Positions 43,867 to 51,619 of a stretch of DNA of 64,000 nucleotides are shown piece after piece. The translations under genes were made by a program, and so were the position numbers. The notes beneath the pieces were generated by a model. It worked only from the letters and a program-made list of their open reading frames with translations. It was not told where the DNA came from and did no database searches. How positions within the stretch are numbered: the first letter of the stretch is position 1; each line of letters starts with the position of its first letter. The stretch is taken from positions 459,207 to 523,206 of the forward strand of contig NZ_KQ948738.1 of NCBI RefSeq assembly GCF_001514195.1. Reading direction: 5' to 3'. Source of the DNA: Streptomyces griseorubiginosus (GTDB taxonomy: Bacteria; Actinomycetota; Actinomycetes; Streptomycetales; Streptomycetaceae).

Positions 43867-45762
43867 ATGCCTTCAGGATCACCGACGTCGGGAGTGGGCC
43901 GGGTCATCGCCGGCCGTTATCTGCTGCTGAACCCGCTCGGCAGCGGCGGCATGGGCCATGTGTGGCTCGCCCACGACCGGAGACTCGCCTGCGAGGTCGC
44001 GCTCAAGGAGATCGTGTTCCGGGACCCGGTGGAGGCCGGCCACGAGCGTGAGGCACGGGTGGCGCGGGCCCGCGCGGAGGCCCGGCACGCGGCCGGGCTG
44101 CGCGGCCACCCGCACGTGGTGACCGTGCACGACGTGCTGGAGCACGACGGGCTGCCGTGGATCGTCATGGAGTACGTGGCCGACGCCGTGGACCTGCGTG
44201 ACCTGGTCGCGTCCCGCGGACCGCTCGCCCCCGCGGAGTGCGCCCGCGTCGGCCTCGCCGTGCTGGACGCGCTGACCGCCGGGCATCGGCGGGGCGTGAT
44301 GCACCGGGACGTGAAACCGGCGAACATCCTGCTGGCTCCGGACCGCTCGGGATCGCCTCACGGGCGCGTCCTGCTCACCGACTACGGCATCTCCGTGCAG
44401 CCCGACGCCGGGGAGACCCGGTACACGCTGGCGTCGGTGCTGGTGGGGACGGCGGGCTATCTGGCGCCGGAGCGGGCCACGGGCGGGGCGCCCACCCCGG
44501 CCGCCGACCTGTTCTCGCTGGGCTGCACGCTGTACCACGCCGTGGAGGGCGTCGGCCCCTTCGAGCGGGGGTCGCATCTGGCCGAGGTGACCGCGGTGGT
44601 CATGGAGGAGCCGCGGCCCGCCGTGCGCGCCGGCGCGCTCGGTCCCGTACTGCACGCGCTGCTCGCGAAGGACCCCGGGCAGCGGCTGTCCTCGGCGGAG
44701 GCGGAGGCCGCGCTGTCGGCGGTCCTGGCGCCGCCGGCTGAGCCGTATGCGCGGACGCGTACGCAGACGCAGGCCGAGCCGTATCCGCGGACGCAGACCG
44801 ATCTCGGTTCGCAGCCGCCCTGGGCGGGGGTGCAGGAGCCGCCGTTCGGGCCGGTTCCGCACGGACACCGGTCGTCACCCGGGGCACCGCCGTCGCGGGG
44901 CGGCCGTTGGCGGCGGGAGCGTTCGCACGCCCTGCGGGCCGTCCTCGCCTGCGGTCTGGGGCTGGTGCTGGCGCTGGGCGGGGTCTGGTACGCCATGGCC
45001 GACCGGTCGTCGCAAGGCGGAAGCGGCGGCGGAGGAGGCGGAGGGGCGAGTGCCCGGCAGCCGTACGGTGAGGCCGTCGGGCTCGCGAAACCGCTGCGGG
45101 ACGGTGACTGCGTGATCGCCGACTGGCCCGGGTCGGAGCGGTTCCGGGGGACGCCCCGGCTGCGGCTGGACCCCACCTGCGCTACGGCGCCGGACGGCCA
45201 GGTGATGGCGTTCGTGCCGGCGGGCTCGGCCGAGGAGGCGCGGCGGACCGGGCCGGCGAAGTGCGAGGAGCGGACGCGGGAGATCCGGGACCGGCTCGCG
45301 GACGTCCGCGGCCAGGCCGTCGTACCGACCGAGGAGGGCTTCGCGGCCGCGGGGCGGCGCACGGCCTGTCTGGTGCTGGGGGCGAACGGGCCGGTGTACG
45401 GGCCGATCGGCTCGCACCGCGCACCGGGTTCGGCGTTCGCGGACACGGCCACCATGCAGCGGCGGGACTGCCTGGACGTGCGCACCAACCGGGACGCCCG
45501 GCTGGTCTCCTGCGCGGGCTCCTACGACGAGCAGGTGCTCGGATTCACCCGATTGGCCCCCGACGTCACGCTGCCCGAGGCGCGCACCGAGTCGGACACG
45601 GCGTGTGCGCGCGAGGTGCCTCCGGGCGACTACGGCTTCGATCCGTCGGTCTACACGGCGGGGTCCTGGACGAGCGAGGGCCCGTGGAAGAACGGCACTC
45701 ATTTCGTCGTGTGCACCGTCCGCAGGCAGAACGGGGGCACCATGGAGGGGGACGAATCCTGA
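43867..45762 (+). CDS. Transmembrane Ser/Thr protein kinase
   Basis: 631 residues. Hanks-type kinase domain, about 17-285: glycine loop LLNPLGSGGMGHVWLA, catalytic HRDVKPANILL, metal motif DYG (instead of DFG), GTAGYLAPERATGG as activation/APE region. A membrane span lies at about 355-379 (ALRAVLACGLGLVLALGGVWYAMA). The outer domain has several cysteines (DCVIADW, CATAPDG, CEERTREI, RDCLDVR, SCAGSYDEQVLGF) and resembles septum-formation-type domains, with no PASTA repeats. ATG 43867 with a GGAGAG site. Genes for a PASTA lipoprotein (upstream) and a small membrane protein (downstream) flank it. Confidence 0.92.
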   Translation: MPSGSPTSGVGRVIAGRYLLLNPLGSGGMGHVWLAHDRRLACEVALKEIVFRDPVEAGHEREARVARARAEARHAAGLRGHPHVVTVHDVLEHDGLPWIVMEYVADAVDLRDLVASRGPLAPAECARVGLAVLDALTAGHRRGVMHRDVKPANILLAPDRSGSPHGRVLLTDYGISVQPDAGETRYTLASVLVGTAGYLAPERATGGAPTPAADLFSLGCTLYHAVEGVGPFERGSHLAEVTAVVMEEPRPAVRAGALGPVLHALLAKDPGQRLSSAEAEAALSAVLAPPAEPYARTRTQTQAEPYPRTQTDLGSQPPWAGVQEPPFGPVPHGHRSSPGAPPSRGGRWRRERSHALRAVLACGLGLVLALGGVWYAMADRSSQGGSGGGGGGGASARQPYGEAVGLAKPLRDGDCVIADWPGSERFRGTPRLRLDPTCATAPDGQVMAFVPAGSAEEARRTGPAKCEERTREIRDRLADVRGQAVVPTEEGFAAAGRRTACLVLGANGPVYGPIGSHRAPGSAFADTATMQRRDCLDVRTNRDARLVSCAGSYDEQVLGFTRLAPDVTLPEARTESDTACAREVPPGDYGFDPSVYTAGSWTSEGPWKNGTHFVVCTVRRQNGGTMEGDES

Positions 45763-45775
45763 GGAAGGTGTCGCG

Positions 45776-45949
45776 ATGCCCGGTACCGGTTCCACGGATG
45801 GCTCGACCAGAACGATGGGGGTGCTCACCGTCGGCGGTCTCGTCGCGGTGACGGCGTACACGGTGGCGCTGGGCAGCAACGGCTGGCTGTGGTTCGGCTG
45901 GGTCGTGCTGGGTCTGATCACCCTCGGCATGGTGGCCACCCGCAGTTGA
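45776..45949 (+). CDS. Small two-span membrane protein (57 aa)
   Basis: ATG 45776 follows GAGGAAGG. Two hydrophobic segments: MGVLTVGGLVAVTAYTVALG and LWFGWVVLGLITLGMVA, with a short N-terminal polar region rich in Ser, Thr and Gly. It begins 13 bp after the kinase stop and is likely co-transcribed. Function unknown; it may be a kinase accessory protein. Confidence 0.75.
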   Translation: MPGTGSTDGSTRTMGVLTVGGLVAVTAYTVALGSNGWLWFGWVVLGLITLGMVATRS

Positions 45950-45950
45950 C

Positions 45951-47156
45951 TCAGCCGCCCGTGAGGCGGCCCGCCGAGTGCACGCCCGGCTGGTACTTGG
46001 GCAGCCGGGCGGTGATCTTCATGCCCGCGCCCAGGGCGGTCTCGATGACGAGGCCGTAGGAGTCGCCGTACACCTGGCGGAGCCGGTCGTCGACGTTGGA
46101 CAGTCCGATGCCGCCCGAGGGGCTGACCTCCCCGGCGAGGATACGGCGGAGCAGGACCGGGTCCATTCCGGCGCCGTCGTCCTCGATGACCACGAGGGCC
46201 TCGGCGCCCGCGTCCTGGGCGGTGATCTGGATGTGGCACTTGTCGGTCTTGCCCTCCAGGCCGTGCTTGACGGCGTTCTCCACCAGGGGCTGGAGGCACA
46301 GGAAGGGCAGGGCTACCGGCAGCACCTCCGGGGCGATCTGGAGGGTGACGGAGAGGCGGTCGCCGAAGCGTGCCCGCACGAGCGCCAAGTAGTGGTCGAT
46401 GGCGTGGAGTTCGTCGGCGAGGGTGGTGAAGTCGCCGTGCCTGCGGAACGAGTAGCGGGTGAAGTCGGCGAATTCCAGGAGGAGTTCGCGGGCGCGCTCG
46501 GGGTCGGTGCGGACGAAGGACGCGATCACGGCGAGCGAGTTGAAGATGAAGTGCGGGGAGATCTGGGCCCGAAGTGCCTTGATCTCGGCCTCGATCAGGC
46601 GGGTCCGGGACTGGTCCAGGTCCGCCAGCTCCAGCTGGACGCTGACCCAGCGCGCCACCTCTCCGGCGGCCCGGACCAGTACGGCGGACTCGCGGGGCGC
46701 GCAGGCGACCAGGGCGCCGTGGACGCGGTCGTCGACGGTGAGGGGGGCCACGACCGCCCAGCGGACCGGGCAGTCCGGGGTGTCGCAGGTGAGCCGGAAG
46801 GCCTCGCCGCGGCCGGTCTCCAGCGGGCCCGCGAGGCGTTCCATGACCTCGGTGCGGTGGTGGCCGCCGACGCCGTCCCAGACCAGGACCTGCTTCTGGT
46901 CGCTGAGGCAGAGCGCGTCCGTGCCGAGCAGGGTGCGCAGGCGGCGGGCCGACTTGCGGGCGGTCTCCTCCGTCAGCCCGGCCCGCAGCGGGGGCGCGGC
47001 CAGGGAGGCGGTGTGCAGGGTCTCGAAGGTGGCGTGCTCGACGGGGGTGCCGAGACCGCCGAGGGCCTGCGAGCCGGCTGTGCGCCGACCGAGCCAGAAG
47101 CCGGCGGCGAGCAGCGGGAGGATCGCCACGCAGAGACCGGCCAGGAATCCGCTCAC
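45951..47156 (-). CDS. LytS-type sensor histidine kinase
   Basis: 401 residues. One N-terminal membrane segment (GFLAGLCVAILPLLAAGFWLG), a GAF-like domain (about 45-175), then the LytS/YehU His-kinase region ALRAQISPHFIFNSLAVIASFVRTDPERAREL containing the phospho-acceptor His, and an HATPase domain (FLCLQPLVENAVKHGLEG; EDDGAGMD; GGIGLSNVDDRL). GTG 47156. Last gene of an operon with a LytTR response regulator, a DUF485 protein and a sodium:solute symporter. Signal unknown; a carboxylate such as pyruvate or acetate is suggested by the transporter. Confidence 0.9.
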   Translation of the reverse strand: MSGFLAGLCVAILPLLAAGFWLGRRTAGSQALGGLGTPVEHATFETLHTASLAAPPLRAGLTEETARKSARRLRTLLGTDALCLSDQKQVLVWDGVGGHHRTEVMERLAGPLETGRGEAFRLTCDTPDCPVRWAVVAPLTVDDRVHGALVACAPRESAVLVRAAGEVARWVSVQLELADLDQSRTRLIEAEIKALRAQISPHFIFNSLAVIASFVRTDPERARELLLEFADFTRYSFRRHGDFTTLADELHAIDHYLALVRARFGDRLSVTLQIAPEVLPVALPFLCLQPLVENAVKHGLEGKTDKCHIQITAQDAGAEALVVIEDDGAGMDPVLLRRILAGEVSPSGGIGLSNVDDRLRQVYGDSYGLVIETALGAGMKITARLPKYQPGVHSAGRLTGG

Positions 47157-47170
47157 CGCGCCGCTCCCCT

Positions 47171-47245
47171 CACGCCTTGACCTCTGCGACCTTGGCCTCT
47201 GCGACCTTGACCTCTCACGCCTTGGCCTCTCACGCCTTGACCTCC
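47171..47245. repeat. Five tandem 15-bp repeats at the symporter 3' end
   Basis: Units at 47171, 47186, 47201, 47216 and 47231: CACGCCTTGACCTCT, GCGACCTTGGCCTCT, GCGACCTTGACCTCT, CACGCCTTGGCCTCT, CACGCCTTGACCTCC. The rightmost unit encodes the last residues EVKA and stop of the symporter on the minus strand. The others lie downstream in the same frame, reading EAKA-stop, EVKVA, EAKVA, EVKA-stop. Confidence 0.95.
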
Positions 47246-48942
47246 GCCCGCAGTTCCTCCGGCAGATGGAAGCGGGCCAGGATGGCCGCCGTGCCCGCCG
47301 GTACCCGGCTCGCGGTGGCCAGCGACACCACCACCATGGTGAGGAAACCGAGCGGCACCGACCAGAGCGCGGGCCAGGCGAGCAGGGCGTGCAGCGGGCC
47401 CCTCGCGGGGAGACCGGCCATGGTCGCGGCCACGGCGAGGAAGGCCGAGCCGCCGCCGACCAGCATGCCCGCGGCGGCGCCGGGCGGGGTGAGCCGCCGC
47501 CACCAGATGCCGAGCACGAGCAGGGGGCAGAAGGAGGACGCGGAGACCGCGAAGGCGAGGCCGACCGCGTCGGCGACGGGCAGTCCGCCGACCAGGACGC
47601 TCGCGGCCAGCGGGACGCACATCGCGAGGACCGTGCCGAGCCGGAAGTGCCGTACGCCGCGCGCGGGCAGGACGTCCTGGGTGAGCACGCCCGCCACGGC
47701 CATGGTGAGCCCGGAGGCCGTGGACAGGAACGCGGCGAAGGCGCCGCCCGCCACCAGTGCGCCCAGTAGGTCGCCGCCGAGGCCGCCGATCATCCGTTCC
47801 GGGAGCAGGAGTACCGCCGCGTCGGCGTCCCCGGTGAGGGTGAGTTCGGGGGCGTACAGGCGGCCGAGGGCGCCGTAGACCGGGGGCAGCAGGTAGAAGC
47901 AGCCGATCAGGCCGAGGACGGCGACCGTGGTGCGGCGGGCGGCGACGCCGTGCGGGCTGGTGTAGAAGCGGACGACGACGTGCGGCAGGCCCATGGTGCC
48001 GAGGAAGGTGGCGAGGATCAGCCCGTACGTGGCGTACAGGGGCCGGTCCTCGCGGCCCGCGGCGAGCGAGGTCGACATGCCGTCGCCGGTGCGGCGGTCG
48101 GCGGCCGGGACGGTGGTGCCCTTGGCGAAGGTGAGGCGGGTGCCCTTGTCGATGTGGTGGGTGCCGGCGGGGAGTCGGAGCTGCTGGTCGTCGTGCGGGC
48201 GGCCGTCGACGGTGCCGGTCACCGTGACGGTGAGCGGCTGGTCCAGGGTGAGGTCGAGGGTGTCGGCGACTTTGACGACGCGCTGTTCGCGGAAGGTCGC
48301 CGGTTCCTCGAAGGCGTGGCTGGGGGCGCCGTCGCCCTGCCAGGCGAGGATCAGGAAGAGGGCGGGGACGAGCAGGGCGGTGAGCTTGAGCCAGTACTGG
48401 AAGGCCTGCACGAAGGTGATGCTGCGCATGCCGCCCGCGGCGACGGTGGCGACCACGACGGCGGCGACGATGACTCCGCCGAGCCACTCGGGTGCCCCGG
48501 TGAGGACGGTCAACGTGAGTCCGGCGCCCTGGAGTTGGGGCAGCAGGTAGAGCCAGCCGACGCCGACGACGAAGGCGCCCGCGAGCCGCCGTACGGCTTG
48601 CGAGGCGAGGCGGGCCTCGGCGAAGTCGGGGAGGGTGTAGGCGCCGGAGCGGCGCAGCGGGGCGGCGACGAACAGGAGCAGGACGAGGTAGCCGGCGGTG
48701 TAGCCGACCGGGTACCAGAGCATGTCGGGGCCCTGGACCAGGACCAGGCCCGCGATGCCGAGGAAGGAGGCGGCGGAGAGGTACTCGCCGCTGATGGCGG
48801 CCGCGTTGAGGCGGGGGCCGACGGTGCGGGAGGCGACGTAGAAGTCGGAGGTGGTGCGGGAGATGCGCAGGCCGAAGGCGCCGACGAGGACCGTGGCGAC
48901 CACGACGAGCGCGACGGCCGGTACGGAGTAGCTGGAGTTCAT
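47230..48942 (-). CDS. Sodium:solute symporter (cation/acetate type)
   Basis: 570 residues, SSS family with about 13 spans. Family landmarks are SDFYVASRTVGPRLNAAAISGEYLSAASFLGIAGL near the start and GGAFAAFLSTASGLTMAVAGVLTQDV (the sodium-site helix). Between spans 6 and 7 there is an external insert of about 90 residues (AFEEPATFREQRVVKVAD through GMSTSLAAGRED), which I recall in other actinobacterial acetate-type symporters. ATG 48942. Preceded by a DUF485 protein, the usual partner of ActP. The 3' end merges into a 15-bp tandem repeat. Confidence 0.92.
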   Translation of the reverse strand: MNSSYSVPAVALVVVATVLVGAFGLRISRTTSDFYVASRTVGPRLNAAAISGEYLSAASFLGIAGLVLVQGPDMLWYPVGYTAGYLVLLLFVAAPLRRSGAYTLPDFAEARLASQAVRRLAGAFVVGVGWLYLLPQLQGAGLTLTVLTGAPEWLGGVIVAAVVVATVAAGGMRSITFVQAFQYWLKLTALLVPALFLILAWQGDGAPSHAFEEPATFREQRVVKVADTLDLTLDQPLTVTVTGTVDGRPHDDQQLRLPAGTHHIDKGTRLTFAKGTTVPAADRRTGDGMSTSLAAGREDRPLYATYGLILATFLGTMGLPHVVVRFYTSPHGVAARRTTVAVLGLIGCFYLLPPVYGALGRLYAPELTLTGDADAAVLLLPERMIGGLGGDLLGALVAGGAFAAFLSTASGLTMAVAGVLTQDVLPARGVRHFRLGTVLAMCVPLAASVLVGGLPVADAVGLAFAVSASSFCPLLVLGIWWRRLTPPGAAAGMLVGGGSAFLAVAATMAGLPARGPLHALLAWPALWSVPLGFLTMVVVSLATASRVPAGTAAILARFHLPEELRAEVKA

Positions 48943-48964
48943 CGGCCCTCTTCCAGCCCGGGGT

Positions 48965-49324
48965 TCATCGGTCCTCGACCAGGCGCACGAAGTCCCGTTC
49001 GTTGCGTTCCGCGCGGCGCACGTACCAGCGGGCCAGCAGGACCAGGGGGACGTAGAGGCCGAAGCCGAGAACGGCCCATTCGAGGCGGCGGGCGTCGGGC
49101 ATCGCCGCGAAGAGCAGCGGCAGCGGGCCGACGAGCAGGGCGAGGAAGGCGAACACCGCGAGGGCGGCGCGCAGTTGGGTGCGCATCAGGGAGCGGACGT
49201 AGGTGTGGCCGAGGGTGGTCTGTTCGTCGATCTCGGTGCGCGGCCGGTAGTAGCCGGAGGCGGGTCGGCTGCGGCGGGGCGGGCCGGTGACGACGACGCG
49301 CCGCTCGACGGGGTCCTGGGGCAC
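48965..49324 (-). CDS. DUF485-family membrane protein
   Basis: 119 residues. Cytoplasmic N-terminus with YYRPRTEIDEQTTLGHTYVRSLMRTQLRAALAVFAFLALL, typical of DUF485, followed by a second span WAVLGFGLYVPLVLLARWYV. Counterparts (for example YjcH next to ActP in E. coli) are co-transcribed with acetate symporters and have unknown function. GTG 49324 directly follows the response-regulator stop; the symporter gene starts 22 bp further downstream. Confidence 0.85.
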   Translation of the reverse strand: MPQDPVERRVVVTGPPRRSRPASGYYRPRTEIDEQTTLGHTYVRSLMRTQLRAALAVFAFLALLVGPLPLLFAAMPDARRLEWAVLGFGLYVPLVLLARWYVRRAERNERDFVRLVEDR

Positions 49325-49326
49325 GG

Positions 49327-50076
49327 CTAGGGCCTCCTCATCAGCAGGTCGCGCAGTTCGCGGGTGTGGCGGCGGCTGACCTGGAGTTCCTCGCCGCCGA
49401 CGAGGACGCTCACCGTGCCCGCGTCCAGGCGGAGTTCGCCGACGTGGCGCAGGGCGACGAGGTGGCGGCGGTGGATGCGGACGAAGCCGCGGGAGCGCCA
49501 GCGGTCCTCCAGCGTGGACAGCGGGATGCGGACGAGGTGGCTGCCCTTGTCGGTGTGCAGGCGGGCGTAGTCGCCCTGCGCCTCGACGTGGGTGATGTCG
49601 TCGACGGCCACGAACCGTGTCACCCCGCCGAGTTCGACGGGTATGTGGTCCGGGTCGGGTTCGTGCACGGGGATGCGGGGCGCTGCGTCGAGGCGTTCGG
49701 CGGCGCGGCGGACGGCTTCGGCGAGGCGTTCCTTGCGGACCGGTTTGAGGACGTAGTCGACGGCCTTGAGGTCGAAGGCCTGGACGGCGAAGTCCTCGTG
49801 GGCGGTGACGAACACGACCAGCGGCGGCTTGGCGAAGCCGGTCAGCAGCCGGGCGAGGTCGAGGCCGTCGAGCCCCGGCATGTTGATGTCGAGAAAGACG
49901 ACGTCGATCGCCTCGGGTCCGTGCGGGCCCGACTCCAGCGCGCGGTTGATGCGGCGCAGCGCCTCGGTGGCGTCACCGGCCCCTTCCACACTGCCGATCC
50001 GGGGATCGGCGCCGAGGAGGTAGAGCAGTTCCTCCAGCGAGGGGCGTTCGTCGTCGACAGCCAGGGCGCGCAGCAT
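49327..50076 (-). CDS. LytTR-type response regulator
   Basis: 249 residues. Receiver domain with LRALAVDDERPSLEEL (acidic pocket), phospho-acceptor in VVFLDINMPGLDGLDLA and Lys in VDYVLKPVRKERL. The C-terminal LytTR DNA-binding domain (about 150-247) contains DITHVEAQGDYARLHTDKGSHLVRIPLSTLEDRW and RIHRRHLVAL. Together with the LytS-type kinase three genes on it forms a two-component system that likely controls the symporter operon it leads. ATG 50076. Confidence 0.93.
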   Translation of the reverse strand: MLRALAVDDERPSLEELLYLLGADPRIGSVEGAGDATEALRRINRALESGPHGPEAIDVVFLDINMPGLDGLDLARLLTGFAKPPLVVFVTAHEDFAVQAFDLKAVDYVLKPVRKERLAEAVRRAAERLDAAPRIPVHEPDPDHIPVELGGVTRFVAVDDITHVEAQGDYARLHTDKGSHLVRIPLSTLEDRWRSRGFVRIHRRHLVALRHVGELRLDAGTVSVLVGGEELQVSRRHTRELRDLLMRRP

Positions 50077-50154
50077 GAACCCGGAGTGTAGGAGCTATTC
50101 GTACGACTGGACACGTGCGGTGGTGTGGACGCCCGCGCTGGATACAGTGCCGAC

Positions 50155-50643
50155 ATGAACAGCAGGACCGCCGCGTTCGACGAGCTCGACCGGAAGATCA
50201 TCACCGCGCTGATGGCGAACGCGCGGACCTCCTTCGCGGAGATCGGTGCGGCGATCGGACTGTCCTCCACGGCGGTGAAGCGGCGCGTGGACCGGCTGCG
50301 GGACACCGGGGTGATCACCGGGTTCACGGCCACGGTGCGGCCGTCGGCGCTGGGCTGGCGCACCGAGGCGTACGTCGAGGTGTACTGCGAGGGCGCGGCC
50401 CCGCCGCGGCGGCTCGCGGAGGTGGTCCGCAACCATCCGGAGATCACCGCGGCGATGACGGTGACCGGTGGCGCGGACGCGCTGCTGCATGTGCGGGCGC
50501 GGGACGTGGAGCACTTCGAGGAGGTGCTGGAGCGCATCCGGGTGGAGCCGTTCATCCGGAAGACGATCAGCGTGATGGTGCTGTCCCACCTCCTCCCGGA
50601 AAGCCCCGAGGCGGGGGCGAGCCAGCCGGCACCGGAGGCGTAG
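50155..50643 (+). CDS. Lrp/AsnC-family regulator
   Basis: 162 residues. N-terminal HTH: FDELDRKIITALMANARTSFAEIGAAIGLSSTAVKRRVDRLRDTGVITGF. C-terminal RAM ligand domain: TAAMTVTGGADALLHVRARDVEHFEEVLERIR. Predicted to sense an amino acid, probably arginine or ornithine, because the next two genes degrade arginine derivatives and ornithine. ATG 50155; divergent from the LytTR gene (78 bp). A perfect inverted repeat starts six bases after its stop. Confidence 0.92.
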   Translation: MNSRTAAFDELDRKIITALMANARTSFAEIGAAIGLSSTAVKRRVDRLRDTGVITGFTATVRPSALGWRTEAYVEVYCEGAAPPRRLAEVVRNHPEITAAMTVTGGADALLHVRARDVEHFEEVLERIRVEPFIRKTISVMVLSHLLPESPEAGASQPAPEA

Positions 50644-50648
50644 CGGAT

Positions 50649-50669
50649 AAACGCATGAGCCATGCGTTT
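50649..50669. promoter_or_regulatory. Putative Lrp operator
   Basis: AAACGCAT-gagcc-ATGCGTTT, perfect 8-bp arms, between the Lrp gene and ddaH. A second, weaker CGCAG-cattc-CTGCG follows at 50685-50699. Symmetric AT-flanked repeats upstream of the target promoter suit an Lrp-type regulator. A terminator is a less likely reading because the stem is AT-rich. Confidence 0.55.
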
Positions 50670-50718
50670 CACCGGCGATATTCGCAGCATTCCTGCGCGG
50701 ACACGCAATTCTTGTTGC

Positions 50719-50748
50719 TTGTCGGGCCCCCGGGTCACTTCCTACCGT
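50719..50748 (+). promoter_or_regulatory. Candidate ddaH-rocD promoter
   Basis: TTGTCG (50719-50724) and TACCGT (50743-50748), spaced by 18 bp, resemble a housekeeping-type promoter. The predicted start of transcription is about 40 bp before the ddaH GTG. Confidence 0.45.
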
Positions 50749-50794
50749 GGTGTCAACCCTCAGTAGACAGCGCAGGAAGCGGAGGAACCCCTCT

Positions 50795-51619
50795 GTGTCC
50801 GACTCCCGTGTGCCGCGCCTGCGGCGGTTCCTGGTCTGCGAACCCAGACACTTCGCCGTGCAGTACGCGATCAATCCCTGGATGCATCCCGACACCCACG
50901 TCGACGTGGACCTGGCGCAGGAGCAGTGGCGGACGCTGATCAGCGCCTACGAGTCCCATGGGCACCGTATCGACGCGGTGGAGCCGGTCCCCGGTCTCCC
51001 GGACATGGTCTTCGCCGCGAACTCGGCGGTCGTCGTCGGCGGCCGCGTCTTCGGCTCCCTCTTCCACGCGCCCGAGCGGCGCCCCGAGTCCACGCACTAC
51101 GACCTGTGGTTCAAGAGCGCGGGCTACGACGTCCAGCGCCCCCTGTCGGTCTGCGAGGGCGAGGGCGACCTCGTCTGGACCGGCCGGTACGTGCTGGCCG
51201 GGACGGGTTTCCGGACCACCCGGGAGGCGCACCGCGAGGTGCAGGAGTTCTTCGGCCACCCGGTGATCAGCCTGACCCTGGTGGACCCGCACTTCTACCA
51301 CCTGGACACGGCGCTCTTCGTGCTCGACGACTCGGCGGTGGGCAACAACATCGTCTACTACCCGGAGGCCTTTTCGGCGGGCAGTCGCGCGGTACTCGAA
51401 CGGCTGTACCCGGACGCGGTGCTCGCGACCCGCGACGACGCGATGGCGTTCGGTCTGAACTCCGTGTCCGACGGCCGGCACGTCTTCATCGCCCCGCAGG
51501 CCGAGGCCCTCGCCGTGCGTCTCGACGAGCACGGCTACGTCCCCGTCCCCGTCGACCTCTCCGAGCTCCACAAGGCCGGCGGCGGCATCAAGTGCTGCAC
51601 CCAGGAGATCCGCTCATGA
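50795..51619 (+). CDS. ddaH: Dimethylarginine dimethylaminohydrolase / arginine deiminase-like enzyme
   Basis: 274 residues of the guanidino-group-modifying superfamily. Motifs: PDMVFAANSAVVVGG, EGEGDLVW, DPHFYHLDTALFVLDD (catalytic His) and AGGGIKCCTQEI (catalytic Cys near the C-terminus). It would hydrolyse methylated arginine to citrulline plus an amine; arginine deiminase-like or amidinotransferase-like activity cannot be excluded. GTG 50795 follows GGAGGAA at about ten bases. The stop overlaps the rocD start (ATGA), so it is coupled to ornithine breakdown. Confidence 0.85.
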   Translation: MSDSRVPRLRRFLVCEPRHFAVQYAINPWMHPDTHVDVDLAQEQWRTLISAYESHGHRIDAVEPVPGLPDMVFAANSAVVVGGRVFGSLFHAPERRPESTHYDLWFKSAGYDVQRPLSVCEGEGDLVWTGRYVLAGTGFRTTREAHREVQEFFGHPVISLTLVDPHFYHLDTALFVLDDSAVGNNIVYYPEAFSAGSRAVLERLYPDAVLATRDDAMAFGLNSVSDGRHVFIAPQAEALAVRLDEHGYVPVPVDLSELHKAGGGIKCCTQEIRS

